A stretch of 64,000 nt of DNA from Hevea brasiliensis (Eukaryota > Streptophyta > Magnoliopsida > Malpighiales > Euphorbiaceae), in assembly GCF_030052815.1 (NCBI RefSeq), contig NC_079501.1:41969593-42033592 (forward strand). The letters run 5' to 3'. The notes beneath the pieces are model-generated. The model did not search any database and had not been told where the DNA came from. It was given only the letters and a program-made list of their open reading frames with translations. Positions 1 to 12,400 of the stretch are shown here, one piece after another; the stretch's first letter is position 1, and each line of letters opens with the position of its first letter. The position numbers and the translations under genes were made by a program.

Positions 1-1795
1 TGATGCCATTTGACCAGCAATAGTAAAATGACCATAACATGGTCTACATAACTCAGAATGACCTAAAATTTTGCCCCGCGTTCCATAAGACATAGATCTA
101 CAAATTTGTAGTTTTGACCGAAACCCGAAAACCGAGGGAACTAGGTCGTTCGGCTAGGTCAAACTAGTATCCCGGAATCCAGCAATTTGCAATAAAATGC
201 ACTAAACAAGGAAATAAAATTGGTAACATGTACCAACCTTAAAAGACTATCGAATGTGACATATTAATGACACTAAAACCTAATTTACCTAGAACGCATC
301 GAGGGTCAGTATATTAGGTGATTAAGCAAATAATAGCTTTCATTGAATTACTTATCGAACATTATCGATAGAGACCATTTAATTTAGTACTGAAACACTT
401 CAAACTGTGTTTCTCAGTTACCAAAGACTCAGGAAAAGGGAAGGAAACACTGAGTCCAGACTAGGAGACAGTTATCAGAGGTTTGTGCACAACAACTATT
501 TCTTTTGAATTTTTCAATTGAAATGAATTATGACTATTTGTACATTATTGTTTTAAATTGTGGAAATGTGTTTGAATGGATATTTATCGCTTGAAAAGCA
601 CTGTAAATGGTTTGAAATTGTGAGAAATTGTTTGAATGATATTGATGGATACTTATTGATTGAAAAGCATTGGAAATGGTTTAAAACCACAGCTATCATG
701 TATATTGATTGTATTCCTCGCTAGCTTGTCTAGTGGGACGAATTGAATTCCCTCTCTGGCTGAAGTGTTGAGGTGTGTGCCTATTGAGGACGAATTGGAT
801 GAGTACTCATATTTTTGCTAGCTAGCTATGTTATTCCTCAATAGTCATCGACTTTTGGGACGAATTGAATACCTCATTAGCCATCGGCTTTTGGGACGAA
901 TTGAACTTCGGAACATGATTAAGCTGTGTGTGATTTATTGATATGTATTGTGAGATTGTGAAATGAATTTAAACTCTTATTGACATATACTGTCTTTTGA
1001 ATTCAACCATGATCTGACTTATTGAAATTTATTGTGATATTGAGAAATGGAGTTTAAATTCTTGTTGATAATTACTGTCTTGAAATTAACTATGGTTTTA
1101 AGTATCCACTATTTGTATGATTTATGAATTGTGATTTAAAGTTGTATTTGGTTAATGTTGTGCACCACTGAGACATTGTCTCAGCGATAGCTTTTTATTG
1201 CTGTCGCAGGTAGACAGACAGACAGGGCAGCAGACTAGGCTGCTATTACCTCCAGCGAGAGATTTTCGGGTATAATGAGTATACCAATATTTTGCATTTT
1301 GTACTGTAATGTATGACCACTGTATGTACATATTATTTTTGGTTTTGAGCAGTTGTAAATTAAAATTGTACCTTGAAGTTGTAAAATAATTATGAGTTAT
1401 TTTGGCTTGTAAAAATTGTATTATATTTCTTTTATCTCAGTCTTTCATTTGAGTTGAGAAATGTGTTGTGTTGAGAAATATGTTGGAGTTGAGATTTGGA
1501 AATCTATTGAAGTGTTTTTTACAGGTTTTCTGAAGAACTGTTTTATCCAAAATACAGATGGCACTCTGCCAAAATTTTTACAGAAATTCCAAATAATTCA
1601 AATGTGTTAGTTCTATCACTTCAGTTCACAAAAGTTTTTAACACCTGTAAATAGTGCTCACCACTGTAAAAGAAATAAGAAAAGTTTTTAAAATCCCTTG
1701 TAGTGTATTTAATGGGTTATCAGTAGACGGAGTTGGTAATTCATTAGATATACTATGGGATCATGTTATGCCTTACAGAGGGGTAGGGTGTGACA
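1..1795 (+). repeat. 3' part of a family-B Tekay-type LTR, cut by window start
   Basis: The sequence matches the later part of the family-B LTRs at 32574-36602 and 39127-43147 and of solo LTR B', including the block around 1-180, the hairpin pair at 1168-1207, and the terminal stretch ending GGGTGTGACA at 1795. It ends in the expected CA and is followed by non-LTR sequence beginning TTCAT, so it is either a solo LTR or the 3' LTR of an element whose left part lies outside the window. The target duplication cannot be checked. There is no coding content. Confidence 0.85.
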
Positions 1796-1947
1796 TTCAT
1801 CTCCAATTGGCCTCACACCAATTAGAGCAACATAATTTCAGTTATGGCTATTTGAGTGGACCAAGGTTAAGCTGTCCAGAATTGGACCATTACACATTCA
1901 ATCCCAATTTCAATTCCATGCATTCAATCACACTCATAAACATACCA
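1796..1947 (-). repeat. Probable degenerate minus-strand LTR relic, left piece
   Basis: Read on the minus strand this stretch has the CCAATTGG-type module found in the middle of the Tekay-type LTRs here (compare the plus strand near 11494-11520 and 34122-34150), and a degenerate CATAACT module. Element A separates it from a similar minus-strand stretch after 61183. I infer one old LTR that served as A's landing site. Similarity is visible but weak. Confidence 0.4.
1943..1947. other. Target site duplication of element A, left copy (TACCA)
   Basis: TACCA lies immediately before the TGTAACACCC start of the outer LTR and recurs at 61179-61183 directly after the last GTGTGACA. The exact 5-bp match marks the outermost limits of element A. 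Confidence 0.85.
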
Positions 1948-4242
1948 TGTAACACCCCTATTTATATAGCTTGGTATATTTTACTATTTTAGTGACCGGT
2001 ATCGGTCCGGACAATTAAGGGGATTAGAATCACATCTAAGACAACTAGATAAGCCCTGAACACAAATAATTAGTAATTGCTAAATAGTTAAGTATAAAGA
2101 AGAAAAACAAAGTATAAAAAGTTAAATGAGCTGGGAGTCATAGCGATGGGTGACCTTCCCAGGAAATGACTATGAGGTTAATCGTAAACGGAATTTTGAA
2201 TCGAAAAATGTGACACCGCAGTCCTTAGGACTATTATGAACACAGTGGAAAAGAGAAAATTAAGAAAAAAAAATTTTAAGAAGGTCAAATAATTAGGTCA
2301 GAGATCTAAAAGAAATATCAAATAACTTGTAAACCGGATTGAACTAGCGAGGGGCAATTTGGTCAATTCACCCCTAGAGCTGACTCCTGACCTAACTGTC
2401 CAATAAAATTTGAGAAATGAAAATTTTGAAATGTAGATTTAAATTGAAGAGGTAAATGAAAAAGAAATAGAAAAAGAAGTGAAAAATAAAAAATTAAAAA
2501 GTTTATGATATCACCCCCATGACATAAGCATGATCTCATTAAAACTATAATTTTAAATTATGAAAATTTAAGGATAATTACACATTAATAAAGATAAAAA
2601 TTTAAAAAGAAAATACACTTTCTTCTTCCCCATAATCAGCCATCCCTCTCTCTTGGCTATCTCTCTCAAAAAAATCCTCCATAACCAAGCTTGCTCAAGC
2701 TTTCAAACTCCTAATCTCACCCTAAAATTTCATAAATTATTTACTAAACACCCTTAACTAGACCTTGGTGAGAAGCTTGGAACAACAAAGAAAGGGAGAA
2801 GTGAAAGAAATAGAAGATTGGAAATTCAAGAAAAGGTTAGTGGTTTGAATTGAAAAGTTATGCTTAATACTTATGTTTTTAGTGTAAGTAGCATAGATCT
2901 TAACTTAAAATCAAAAGAAAACAATTGTTGGGGGACCAAAAAGGAAATTTTGGCCAGCCTTAGTTAGGGTTTGAAATGAATGATTTTGATGTGTTAATTT
3001 GGTTTTTGAGGTTGAATGAAGTATGTAAACATTAAATGTGCACTTTGAATGCATTAGATTTGAACTCTATATAATTAGGGTTTTGAGCATGTAAAAAATT
3101 GGAGAAAAAGTTTAGCATTAGTCAATTGATGTAAATGACGTTATTTGAGTTGAGAAATGGTCAATTGTGACCGTTTGTGGTGTGTGTGAATTGTTAGAAC
3201 CAAGTTTCAATTCGGATTGGTTAGGGTCAATATGTAGATAGCTTGACCTAGATCCTTTTCAGGGACCAAAACTGAAAATTTACCAACCCAATTGATGTGA
3301 GGTTAATTGGGAATGAAACTAGACACAAAATGGACCATTTTTCATTTAGGAATCATGCCCAGAAAATGATCATAACTTAGTGAACAATTAGGCCAAATTC
3401 GGATTTGGGCACACTGGCTGTACAAAAATGACTAAATGAATAATAGTTACTTAAATGACCATAACTTGGTCTAAGAAGGTCCAAATGACCTGAATCTTAT
3501 ATCGATGGAAAGATGAGACATATCCCTACAACTTTCATGAAGAAAGCAAACTCAAATTTTGACCATAACCTATCCAAAAACCCACCTGCATTTAGCACAC
3601 CAAAAACTGCCTATATCCAGAAAATGCCCAGAAATTCTGGGTAACACCAAATCCGGCCAGCCTTAGAAAAATAGGCATAACATGGGCTACAAAACTCCAA
3701 ATGGAGTGATTCAAAAAGGGAAATAAAGTTAAGACAATAAGGAACAACTTCTATGAAGAAAACTTAGCCAAATTCTCACAGTAACTAGACTAATGGAACA
3801 GTAGAATACAGGGGACCAAAACTCAAAAATTGTAATTTCTCTTAGGAGACTTAGAAATTGAGTTGGCAATCAATGCCAACAAAATTGACACCCAAAATGT
3901 GGTATATGGGTGCAATTAGAACTAATAAACTTATTAAGTATATAAAAGTCAACATTTTGACTTAAATAGTGCCATAAATAGTGCCACCATAGTAAAAATG
4001 TGAAAGACCCGAAATTTATAAACCATAATAGGTAGGATAAGTTTGTAAAGAAATTGTTGGAATTTAAGTATTAGAAATGGATATTGAAGCACTTTAAATT
4101 TATATGTTTCAGTTGAAAAGGGATCTTCAAAGGAGAAACGAAAGTTTGAATAAATTGAGTCGATAAAAGAGGTTTAGCCACGACTAGTTTTTAATTGAAT
4201 TAGTTTTGAATATTTTATGTAATTAAATAATTTTATTTTTTC

Positions 4243-4470
4243 CTTATGCACCATGTTTATCAACCTTATGGAATATTGGAATTGATCTTGACATGTTTAT
4301 CAAGATCTTGACATTTTTTCCTTATGAAAAACTTATATCTAACATGTTTATCAAGATCTTGACATTTTTTCCTTATGCACCATGTAAATAAACCTTATTT
4401 CAATGATTATTGATATAAGATATAAACCTTATGCACCATGTCAATGAAAAACTTTATTTCAATGATTATT
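4243..4470 (+). repeat. Scrambled duplication in 5' LTR of A only
   Basis: Two exact 36-bp copies lie at 4291-4326 and 4342-4377. A 20-base segment at 4324-4343 is the exact reverse complement of 4885-4904, about 560 bp downstream. A further piece repeats sequence found near 4657-4680. The matching part of the 3' LTR (59325-59400) is a simple short sequence, so the expansion postdates insertion of A. Confidence 0.8.
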
Positions 4471-5355
4471 GAAATTGATATAGTATGCATGAGTTTAGTT
4501 TTGTGAAATATTATTTCAACAATTATTGAATATTGTTTTGGACTGGATAAATTATGTTTGAAAAATTGCGTTGGAATTATGTTTTGAATTGTGACGGGTA
4601 ATTTGCATGAATAAAATACAAAATTTTGTTTTGCATTGTGATGAGCATAAGAAAATTATGGAATATTGGAATTGATCTTGAATTAATATTGCGTTGTGAT
4701 TTATGCTCACAAAAAAAAAAAAAAAGATAAAGAGATTCATGATATTATTTTATATCTCACTATAGATGCTTGACTAATTTATTACCTGTCTCTATATCAT
4801 TTGTTGATGAGACGATGGAGTTAGGTTTGTTTTGTTTTGAATACCATGGTATGTGCACAGGCTTAGATTTTCCTTTTATTAGAGGTTAGATATAAGTTTT
4901 TCATTGACCCTTTCGGAAGTTGCATTATTGTGTTGTGTACTGTGCACGATGATTCGACCTCCCTGACTATAGGGAGTTAGAATCCCGATTTGACCTCCCC
5001 AACCATAGGGAGTTAGAATCATCTCGAAGATGGCCCTTTCGTATTAGTCTTGCATAGTTAGTGAGATAAAGAATGGGTTTTGATTGATAAGAAATTGTGA
5101 TTTTAAATGAGATTGTGCACAAATGATTTTGATAAAATAATTGGTTATTTCCATAATTGCAGGAATTCTTTTTATTGTTCAGTTGTGATTTGACAAATTG
5201 AAATTTTGATTAAGGTTATTTTGACAAATGACTATTATTATTGGTAATGAAAATTTTGACATTTGGAAATTGGTTAAATTACGAGACTCCAAAATTTTTG
5301 GTATAATTATTGTCGATGTCTATTGTATTACATTTTAAATTATAGTTGTGCACCG

Positions 5356-5393
5356 CTGAGTTCAACACTCAGCGATAGCTTTGTATGCTGTCG
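5356..5393 (+). other. Conserved hairpin pair in LTR A
   Basis: HP1 pairs CTGAGT with ACTCAG (5356-5372). HP2 pairs CGATAGC with GCTGTCG (5373-5393) and is followed at once by TAGG. The 3' LTR copy begins at 60250 and keeps HP1. The pair lies about 0.7 kb before the LTR end, as in the other Tekay-like families. Confidence 0.7.
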
Positions 5394-6080
5394 TAGGTGA
5401 GTGTAGATATAGAGCAGTTGAGTGAGATTCCTACAGCTACACCTTGAAGACTACTTGTGATTAGCCTCGGGTATATTATAGGTATACCCTTGTATATTAG
5501 ATTTTGATTATACATGTAAATATATGTGTAAATTATTTGAGCAAATATATAAAACTTTTGAAATGTTATTTTGGGTGTGTAATGGAAATGCAAATTTAGT
5601 TGTAACAATAATTTTTAGTACCTTAATGAATGTATTATTTACTTTCTTCTGAAAATTGAAAATTATGGACGGTTTCTTTTATGATGAGTTTTGCCTGAAA
5701 AGTGAATTGAATTGATTGTGATGAATGAGGACATGAAAATGAGTGTATTGGAGTTGTGGTTGTTTCTAAAAACATGGGGAGTATATTTCTTTGCAGGTTT
5801 TAAGTTTGGTTTTTTCAAAATACAGACGGCACTATGCTGAAAATTTTTCAAAATTTGCGTAAAAATAAAAATGAACAAAAATTTTAACTAGTCTTTAAAC
5901 TTTAAGCAAAAGTTTTTAATACCTGCTATAAAAGCTCACCCCTTTCAAAAAGTAGGAAAATTGTTTTAAAATCTCTTGTAGTGTATTTAATGGGTTATAG
6001 GTAGACGGAGTCAGTAATTTATTAGGTATACTACGGGATCATGTTATACCTTATGGAGGGGTAAGGTGTGACATGTTTAG

Positions 6081-6092
6081 TGGTACCAGAGC
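6081..6092 (+). other. Primer binding site of element A (initiator tRNA-Met)
   Basis: TGGTACCAGAGC lies 7 bp after the LTR end. It differs by one base from TGGTATCAGAGC in elements B, C and D, which is complementary to the 3' end of plant initiator tRNA-Met. Confidence 0.85.
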
Positions 6093-6258
6093 AATGGTTT
6101 TAAAGTAAATTTTGAACTGTGAATTTGAAATATTTTATCGATACATACAACTGCTCAAATATTTGATACATATAGTACAATTGCAACATAAATATGAATT
6201 AATGAAGAGAAATCTCCTTGTGTAGGTTATCCCAGAAAATAAGATTTTATGAATAGAA

Positions 6259-6900
6259 ATGGAAGAAGGGAATAAACCAGTAGAATAATCAGATACGGTT
6301 GAGGCACAAGGGGAGGCCTCAGCTCTTCGGAGTGTCAAAGGCTCGACTATACCAATTCCACCGGTACAAATCACCGCACAAGTGGCATAGCAAATGGCCA
6401 CCTTCTTCCAACAAATGGCTGATAGTTTGTCAGCCCAAGCTCAAGCCCAAGCACAAACTCAACCCCCACAAGAGCTACATGAAAAAGGAAAAAGTGCGGA
6501 ACGGACTGGCCAAAGTTCTAATAGTAATTTGGGAAAAAGGAAGAACAGTGGAAAGCCTAGTGGTTATGGATCTGACAGAGGCGGATCTTCAGGGCAAAAG
6601 CAGTTGAGAACCCGTCGGCAAAGAATCAGAAGTTCCTACCCTATCCGTGTCTGTGAGGTATGTGGCAAGTTACACGGGGGTATGTGTCGTAAGGCCACTA
6701 GAGCCTGCTACAATTGTGGTGAACATGGACACTTTGTTAGAGATTGTACTAGAGCACCTCGATCTGCTCTCTGGAGTTCACAGACAGTCAGTTATGGCCA
6801 AGCTAGAAATAGAATTGGTACTCCTCACAATCCAAGCACAGCGAATCCACCCAATCATAGCAGCACATCAGTCAGAGCGTTCACTATGTGCCAGAGATAA
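6259..6900 (+). pseudogene. Element A gag remnant with zinc knuckle
   Basis: This is a remnant of the Tekay-type capsid/nucleocapsid gene. The start is taken at the ATG giving MEEG, matching the gag starts of D (30558) and B (36793). A stop follows within ten codons. The readable part is 6394-6900: a QQMA-rich N-terminal segment, a basic Gly/Ser/Arg linker, a CxxC-type motif (CEVCGKLHGGMC) and a complete CCHC knuckle, CYNCGEHGHFVRDC. The central capsid core seen in B and D (the stretch with VDPLEAEQWLERM) is missing, so the remnant is much shorter than a normal gag. It is not a working gene. Confidence 0.8.
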
Positions 6901-7089
6901 ATAGCAGAAACTTCAGATGTAGCTGCTGGTAAGTTTCTAATTTTTAGAGGAAACAATTAGTATTATTTGACCCTAGCACTACTTATTTGCATGTTAGTGC
7001 TAGAATTATATGTTCTGCTATTATTTCTTTACATGAGAATAAATTTTGATGCATTAGTAACTATTCCTTTAGGATATAAACTACGATAA
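6901..7089 (+). pseudogene. Element A protease remnant
   Basis: A shifted-frame translation still shows the pieces around the aspartic protease active site seen intact in D and B (LFDPGSTHSYVSAS), here reduced to LFDP followed by degenerate residues, then a segment resembling FDALVTIPLG. The Gly-Ser-Thr of the active site is damaged and several stops interrupt it. It follows the gag remnant directly, in the family's usual order, and is dead. Confidence 0.6.
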
Positions 7090-7755
7090 TAAGTGTGATT
7101 GACATTAGTTTTGAAAGAGTTTGTCAGCGAAAAGTAATTATTAGTATACAATAAATTATAAGTTAATTAGTGAGCTTATTTAATATAAGGCAAGAGGACC
7201 TAAAAGTAAGTTACAGTAATATAATTGCTCTAGATGAGGGCAAAGATGTTACTGCTAGTAATTGTCAATGGATACGGTAATTAGAATAAGTTTTGCATAT
7301 TAGTGAATTTGAAAAGAATAAAATGTAAGAAAGTTTGATCTATTGGAATGTATCGTAGTGACTATGCAATGTTCTTAATGTTTGTACTGTAAGCTGCAAA
7401 TTACAGTACTGACTTGAGATTATTGTGCAGAGCTACGTACTACCCGATAGTGCACTGAGATGAGGATTATTGCAAACGACATCTGTTTTGGTAAAATTCT
7501 GCTGGGACAGAATTTTATTATTGGAAGGGAGTTTGAAAATCCTAACCTGGGATTTAAAACTCTGAAGTTAGAATATCGAAAGCTTATAGTTCAGTACAAA
7601 AGAAGCAATGACTACACATCAGTGCAAAATAAGCTATAAAATATCGATACATAAAAGAGTTGTGGAAGTAAAAATTAGAATAGTTGGTGCAAATGTAATA
7701 AAGAAACGTTATGAATATTAGTTAAAGTGTTGACTAGAATGGTCAAAGGACCAAA
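7081..7755 (+). other. Non-coding block replacing pol, shared with element B
   Basis: This stretch has stops in all frames and no recognisable RT, RNase H or integrase. It aligns by eye with 38226-38895 of element B along nearly its whole length, with shared strings such as CGACATCTGTTTTGG versus CGGCATCTGTTTTGG and AATATCGAAAG. Element D, which keeps pol remnants, lacks it. Its origin is unknown; it could be degraded pol or an acquired sequence. Confidence 0.65.
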
Positions 7756-8438
7756 TCAAAGTAATATTAAAGTATAGCGGATTTATTAGGGATGATAAGA
7801 TGTGCTAAATCATGACTCGATAGTCAAGTTAAGGAAGAAGATAAGATTGAGGAATAAAATAATGAAAGTTAAGTTGTGGAATGAAAAAAAAAGGAAACAA
7901 ATAGAACAGTAAGAAATGAGAAAAACACTAGATGAGGAATTGTCACCAGGGCAAACAACCTACTTAAGACGCGTAACGATATCTTGAACTATTTTATCAA
8001 GAAAGAAATAAGTTAAACAAAAGCAAACAAGATAGTGCAAAATGGCACATTGGCCTTGGTCATAAATGGAGATGGTAAGATAATGGTTATGGACCTATGG
8101 CCAATAAAGAGATAAGCAGTTCATATATGACCAACAAGGTCATTTAAAAAAAAAAAAGACTACAAAGGAAAATAATTGCTAAAATAATAGCAAGACAAGA
8201 CTAAAATATTCCAAACTAAACTGAAGGTTGCATCAAATAATCAAGAGATTTGATAAGAAAAGAGTAAAACTAAGTTCTCACCCATAGGATCGATCATACA
8301 AGGTCCTAGAAAAAGTGGATCCACTAGCACATAGATTTGCTTACCTCTAAAATTGAAATGAATTTAATTCTAACTTATGATAGAAGCTCATAAGAAACTT
8401 GGCACACGAGGTGAGCAATCGATGGGTAAATAATATTG
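7756..8438 (+). other. Non-coding internal sequence of A
   Basis: This is AT- and purine-rich sequence between the block shared with B and the chromodomain tail. I recognise no domain, no long open frame and no strong repeat. Confidence 0.5.
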
Positions 8439-8534
8439 GTTAAAGTGCTGTGGAACTATCATTCGGGCCAGGAGGCTACTTAGGAATGAGAGGAGGACAT
8501 GAGGAGACAGCACCCACAGCTGTTCAGAGACTGA
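8439..8534 (+). pseudogene. C-terminal chromodomain remnant of element A
   Basis: The frame reads KVLWNYHSGQEAT, stop, then EEDMRRQHPQLF, matching the end of the chromodomain in element D (44560-44646). Chromodomains at the integrase C-terminus are a hallmark of the Tekay/Del chromoviruses and direct integration to marked chromatin. Here only the last 30 or so codons remain, with two internal stops, joined to non-coding DNA. This shows that A descends from a full chromovirus by loss of the middle of pol. Confidence 0.75.
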
Positions 8535-8567
8535 TACCAGGTAAAATTTCGATAAGAAATTTATTTT

Positions 8568-8586
8568 AAGGGGGGGGGGGGGGAGA
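8568..8586 (+). other. Polypurine tract of element A with 14-G run
   Basis: AA followed by 14 consecutive G (8570-8583) and AGA lies just before the 3' LTR. The equivalent tracts in B (39113-39123) and D (44682-44693) have only 7 G. This is the expected primer for plus-strand synthesis; the long G run probably grew by slippage. Confidence 0.8.
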
Positions 8587-8588
8587 AT

Positions 8589-8873
8589 TATAACACTCCT
8601 ATTTGTATAGCCTGGTATATTTTACTGTTTCGGTGATCGATATCGGTCTGGAAAATTAAGGGGATTAGAATCACATCTAAGACAACTAGATAAGCCCTGA
8701 ACGCAAATAATTAGTAATTGCCAAATAGTTAAGTATAAAGAAGAAAAACAAAGTATAAAAAGTTAAATGAGCCGTGAGTCACAGCGATGGGTGACCTTCC
8801 CGGGAAATGACTGCGAGGTCAATCGTAAACCAAATTCTAAACCAGAAAATGTGACACTGCGGTCCTTAGGACT
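8589..8873 (+). repeat. 3' LTR of element A, first part
   Basis: The LTR starts TATAACACTCC, so the terminal TG is mutated to TA. It matches 1948-2232 of the 5' LTR and stops at GGACT, where element G begins. The rest of the LTR resumes at 57308. Confidence 0.88.
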
Positions 8874-9119
8874 TGATAAGTGCATAATTTATTAATTTTA
8901 CTCCCATCATATTTAGTGTTTCTAAAGTATTTTTTTTGTTTAATTCAGTTGGTTAAGTATAGTTATTTACTAGGCACATGTTTAGAGAGTTGTTGAAATA
9001 ACTGTGTTAAATGTAGAAATTTGACTCTTGCTATATTTTTCAGGGTTTTGGTGAATTTTCAGAGCAATATAGTGTGGAAGGAAGCTTAAAAAGGTCGAAG
9101 GATTGAGAAACATTATTGA

Positions 9120-9345
9120 TACAAAGTACACGGGCTGTGTAAGCATAACTAGAGACCCATGTAACATTCTGCCAGAAGGAATCCAGAGAACCGAGGAAGA
9201 AACAAAGTACACGGGCCGTGTAAATTGACCCGTGTAAATCCTGGAGACCCATGAAACTTTCTGTGCCCATGTGAAACATGCCCATTCAGCTCTAGTAAGT
9301 TACACGGCCCTGGGCCGTGTAGTGATACATGGGCCGTGTATCCAT
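9120..9345 (+). promoter_or_regulatory. Cluster of ACACGG/CCGTGT palindromes in U3 of G
   Basis: Repeated palindromes built on ACACGGGCCGTGT lie upstream of the TATA box. The best are 9208-9222 (7-bp arms) and 9301-9321 (TACACGGCCC and GGGCCGTGTA, 10-bp arms, one-base centre). Degenerate copies lie near 9128 and 9325. The 3' LTR has the same cluster (about 56093-56310). They may be paired binding sites for a dimeric regulator. Confidence 0.6.
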
Positions 9346-9423
9346 CGACAGTCAGATTCCTGATTTTGCTCCAATTACAGTTTTTGATAGAGACTCTAAA
9401 AAACCTAGCCCTAGACCATTTAT

Positions 9424-9432
9424 TATAAATAG
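9424..9432 (+). promoter_or_regulatory. TATA box of G 5' LTR
   Basis: TATAAATAG follows the U3 palindromes and precedes a leader-like stretch, a good match to the plant TATA consensus. The 3' LTR has TATAAATAA at the matching place (about 56390). Transcription would start about 30 bp downstream. Confidence 0.7.
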
Positions 9433-12400
9433 AAGAGATAGCAGCCGCACCAAATAGATTGAGACGCCTCCAAAAGCATTCAACAGCCTCTCCATTCATT
9501 TTTAGAATTCTTCTTTATTTTCCTTTTATTTTTTTGTAAGCCATGAGTGGCTAAATTTTAATTCATTTCAAGGGATTCAAGTTCTTTTGCTTGATTTGTG
9601 AGATCAGGTTCTTAATTTAATTTATGTCTTTTTGAATATCTATTGTTTTCTTATTTCTTTGTCTTTGTTCTATTGAATGATTTGCTAAAAGGCCTATTAG
9701 TTGATTATTTGATGAGATCAATTGCTAGTTCATCTTCATAATTCGTAATTGTTGTGTAAGATTGAACATAAGTAGCAATTAGGTTTTATTGATTATGATC
9801 CCAGTTTTCGATAATAACCTAAGGAAACAATAGGGTGTATTAAATGATTTATGCTTCATAAATTGTTGTTCAGCTTAACTACTTCCTTTTCTTAAAGCAG
9901 TTATTAATTTGATGAGGATTGCTTAATACCAACTCAGTTAATAATTGGAGTCAATGTAACACCCATATGTTCAGTAGTGCGTTCTACTGGTCCGGTGACT
10001 AGTGTCTATCTGAACAGCTAGAATGCCTAGAACTACACTTAAATATTGATGAGGAGACATAAAATAATGAAATACAAGAAAAGAAAATACAAGAAAAACA
10101 AAGGAAAAATAATAGCAATGAAATGTTACCAAGTTAAGCGAGCCGAGAACCCTAGCGATAGGTGACTGCACCGGGAAATTGCGGCGTGGACCGTTGACTA
10201 GCCTTGGACCGCGGAGAACCCTGGAAAATATTTTTAAGACTTAAATAAACATCTATTGAAGCATAAATATCGTGAGAAATATCAAAGAAAAATTAATTAA
10301 TTAGTACAAAGAAAAGTGAGAAATTGAGAAAACGACAAAACTCGGTGTTGCCGAAAAATCAGGAATGCAACCCGAACAGGGTTATTGTGGTCATTTGACC
10401 CCCTGAGTTGTCTTTTGACCTAAATGTCCATTAAAAATACATGATATTACACTTGGAAAATATCATGAAAAATTAAATTAGTAGTACCTAATGTAAATAG
10501 CAAAAATGGGGAGTTAAATGCGGGAAAATGAAACTTTTGAATAAACTAACATTAAACAACACTTAGTGCTCCACTCACCCGCCAAAGTGGACCACTTAAT
10601 CTTCATCTTGGACCAACAGATGGTCATCTTCCTCACTTCTCAAAATTTCAGCCAAAAACTTTCTTGAGAGAAACTCCATTGCCGCATGGTTTTGGAGCTC
10701 CATGCAAGTGTGATCCAAGCTTCCTTCATTGCACTTCCCTTCACTAAAAGTTGTCCATACACCTTGGGCAGTAGATAGGTAACAAGAAGATCAAGTTTTG
10801 GAGAGGTTTTGAAGAGTTTCCAAAGAGGTAAGTATGTGTTTTTTATTATTGCTTCATTAAAGTTTGTGAAGATGTTATGGGTACTTGAATTGTGGAAAGA
10901 ATTTTAGAGTTTGATGTTCTAAGGGAGATGTTTATTTTTGGAAGCCATGGAAACTCCTTAAGGGCAGTTTATTCTTGTATGTAAATGGTAGATTAAAGTG
11001 TTGATGAAGTGTTTGTATGTGTAGGAATAAATTTGGTGATGTATATTAGATGTATGTGAATGTACACTTGATTTTGGAAGCTTGGAAATTAATCCAAGGA
11101 GAGGTATGAATCGGTAGCCTGAATTGTGGACCAAAAATATGTTGCTTTATGGTTTGATTTATGAAATATTATGGTTGAATTATGGTTCTTGTTGTGGCAG
11201 CTTGTACATGTGCATAAGGGTTTGAGTTTGGACATGTGAATGAGTTTGGTTATGTAGTTAAATTATTGTAATTTAGACTTGATAAATTTTGTACTATAAG
11301 AAACATATTGAGTGCAGTTATAAGCTGCCAAAATGACCAACAATGTGAAGTAAAATGTGTTTAAGTTATGGTACAAACCAGAATTGGCATGAATGTGTAG
11401 TTTGGTAAGTGTTAAATGTATCCTTTAATGAGTAATGAACAAAATGCAATAGGGCAGTTTATGTTTTGGGCCTAGAACCTTAAGTGTGTGGCTCCAATTG
11501 GTATGAGACCAATTGGAGGTGAAACTAGGCACAAAAAGTGCCAACTTTCATGAAGGAAGCTTACCAAAATTCTGCTTGTAAGGTAACTTGAAAAATGACC
11601 AAATCCGGATTAGTGCATTTAAGGCCTGAAAATTGACCATTTGGGCAGCAGTTAGTGTTTTGGCCATAACTCACTCAAAACAGGTCCAATTGACCTGAAA
11701 TTTTTATCATGAGTAGTATAGACATATATCTACAAGTCTTATGAAGACACCAAAGCCCAGAAATTACCATAAACCAGTCAAATAGCTTGCACAAGTTCGG
11801 GTCCAAAAATTAGCCAAACCAAAAGTGACCTAAAATGACCTAAAGTGACCAATTTTGATGCATTTTGACCAGCAATAGTAAAATGACCATAATTTGGTCT
11901 ACATAACTCAGAATGGCCTGAAATTTTGCCCCGCATGCAATAAGACATAGATCTATAAATTTGTAGTTTTGACCGAAACCCGAAAACTGAGGGAACTAGG
12001 TCATCCGTCTAGGTCAAATTAGTATACCGGAATCCGACAAATTGCAATAAAATGCAACAAATATGGAAATGAATTGTGTAACATGTACCAACACTAAAAG
12101 GCTATCAAATGTGACATATTGGTAACATTAAGACCTAATTCACCTAGACTGTATCGAAGGTCAACATTTTATGTTAACTAAAGAAATGATAGAATTCAAT
12201 AATTAAGTATTAAGCCTTATTGCTAGAGACGGTTTAAATGAGTATTGAAACACTTCAAATTGTGTTTCTCAGTTAGCAAAGACTCAAGGACGGGGAAGGA
12301 AACACTGAGTCAGAGCCAAGAGGCATATATCAGAGGTTTGTGCACAATAGTTATTTCTTTTGAATTTTTCAATTGAAATAAATTATGATTATTTGTATGT

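Larger units (their letters stand above)
1948..6073 (+). repeat. 5' LTR of element A (about 4.1 kb)
   Basis: The LTR starts TGTAACACCC and ends GTGTGACA. Contents include a block shared with other families near 2128-2150 (AGCGATGGGTGACC), a CT-rich leader around 2620-2670, a splice-donor-like GGTTAGT at 2835, degenerate CATAACT / CTTTCATGAAG modules (3300-3800), a hairpin pair at 5356-5393 and a third hairpin (GGGTATA/TATACCC) at 5469-5489. It is longer than the 3' copy mainly because of a scrambled expansion at about 4243-4470. Small open frames inside it are not conserved genes. Confidence 0.88.
8874..9954 (+). repeat. 5' LTR of element G, first part
   Basis: The segment matches 55843-56920 of the 3' LTR. 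It contains the U3 palindromes (9120-9345), a TATA box (9424-9432) and a T-rich leader. It is interrupted at GTCAA by solo LTR B' and resumes at 25920. Confidence 0.9.
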
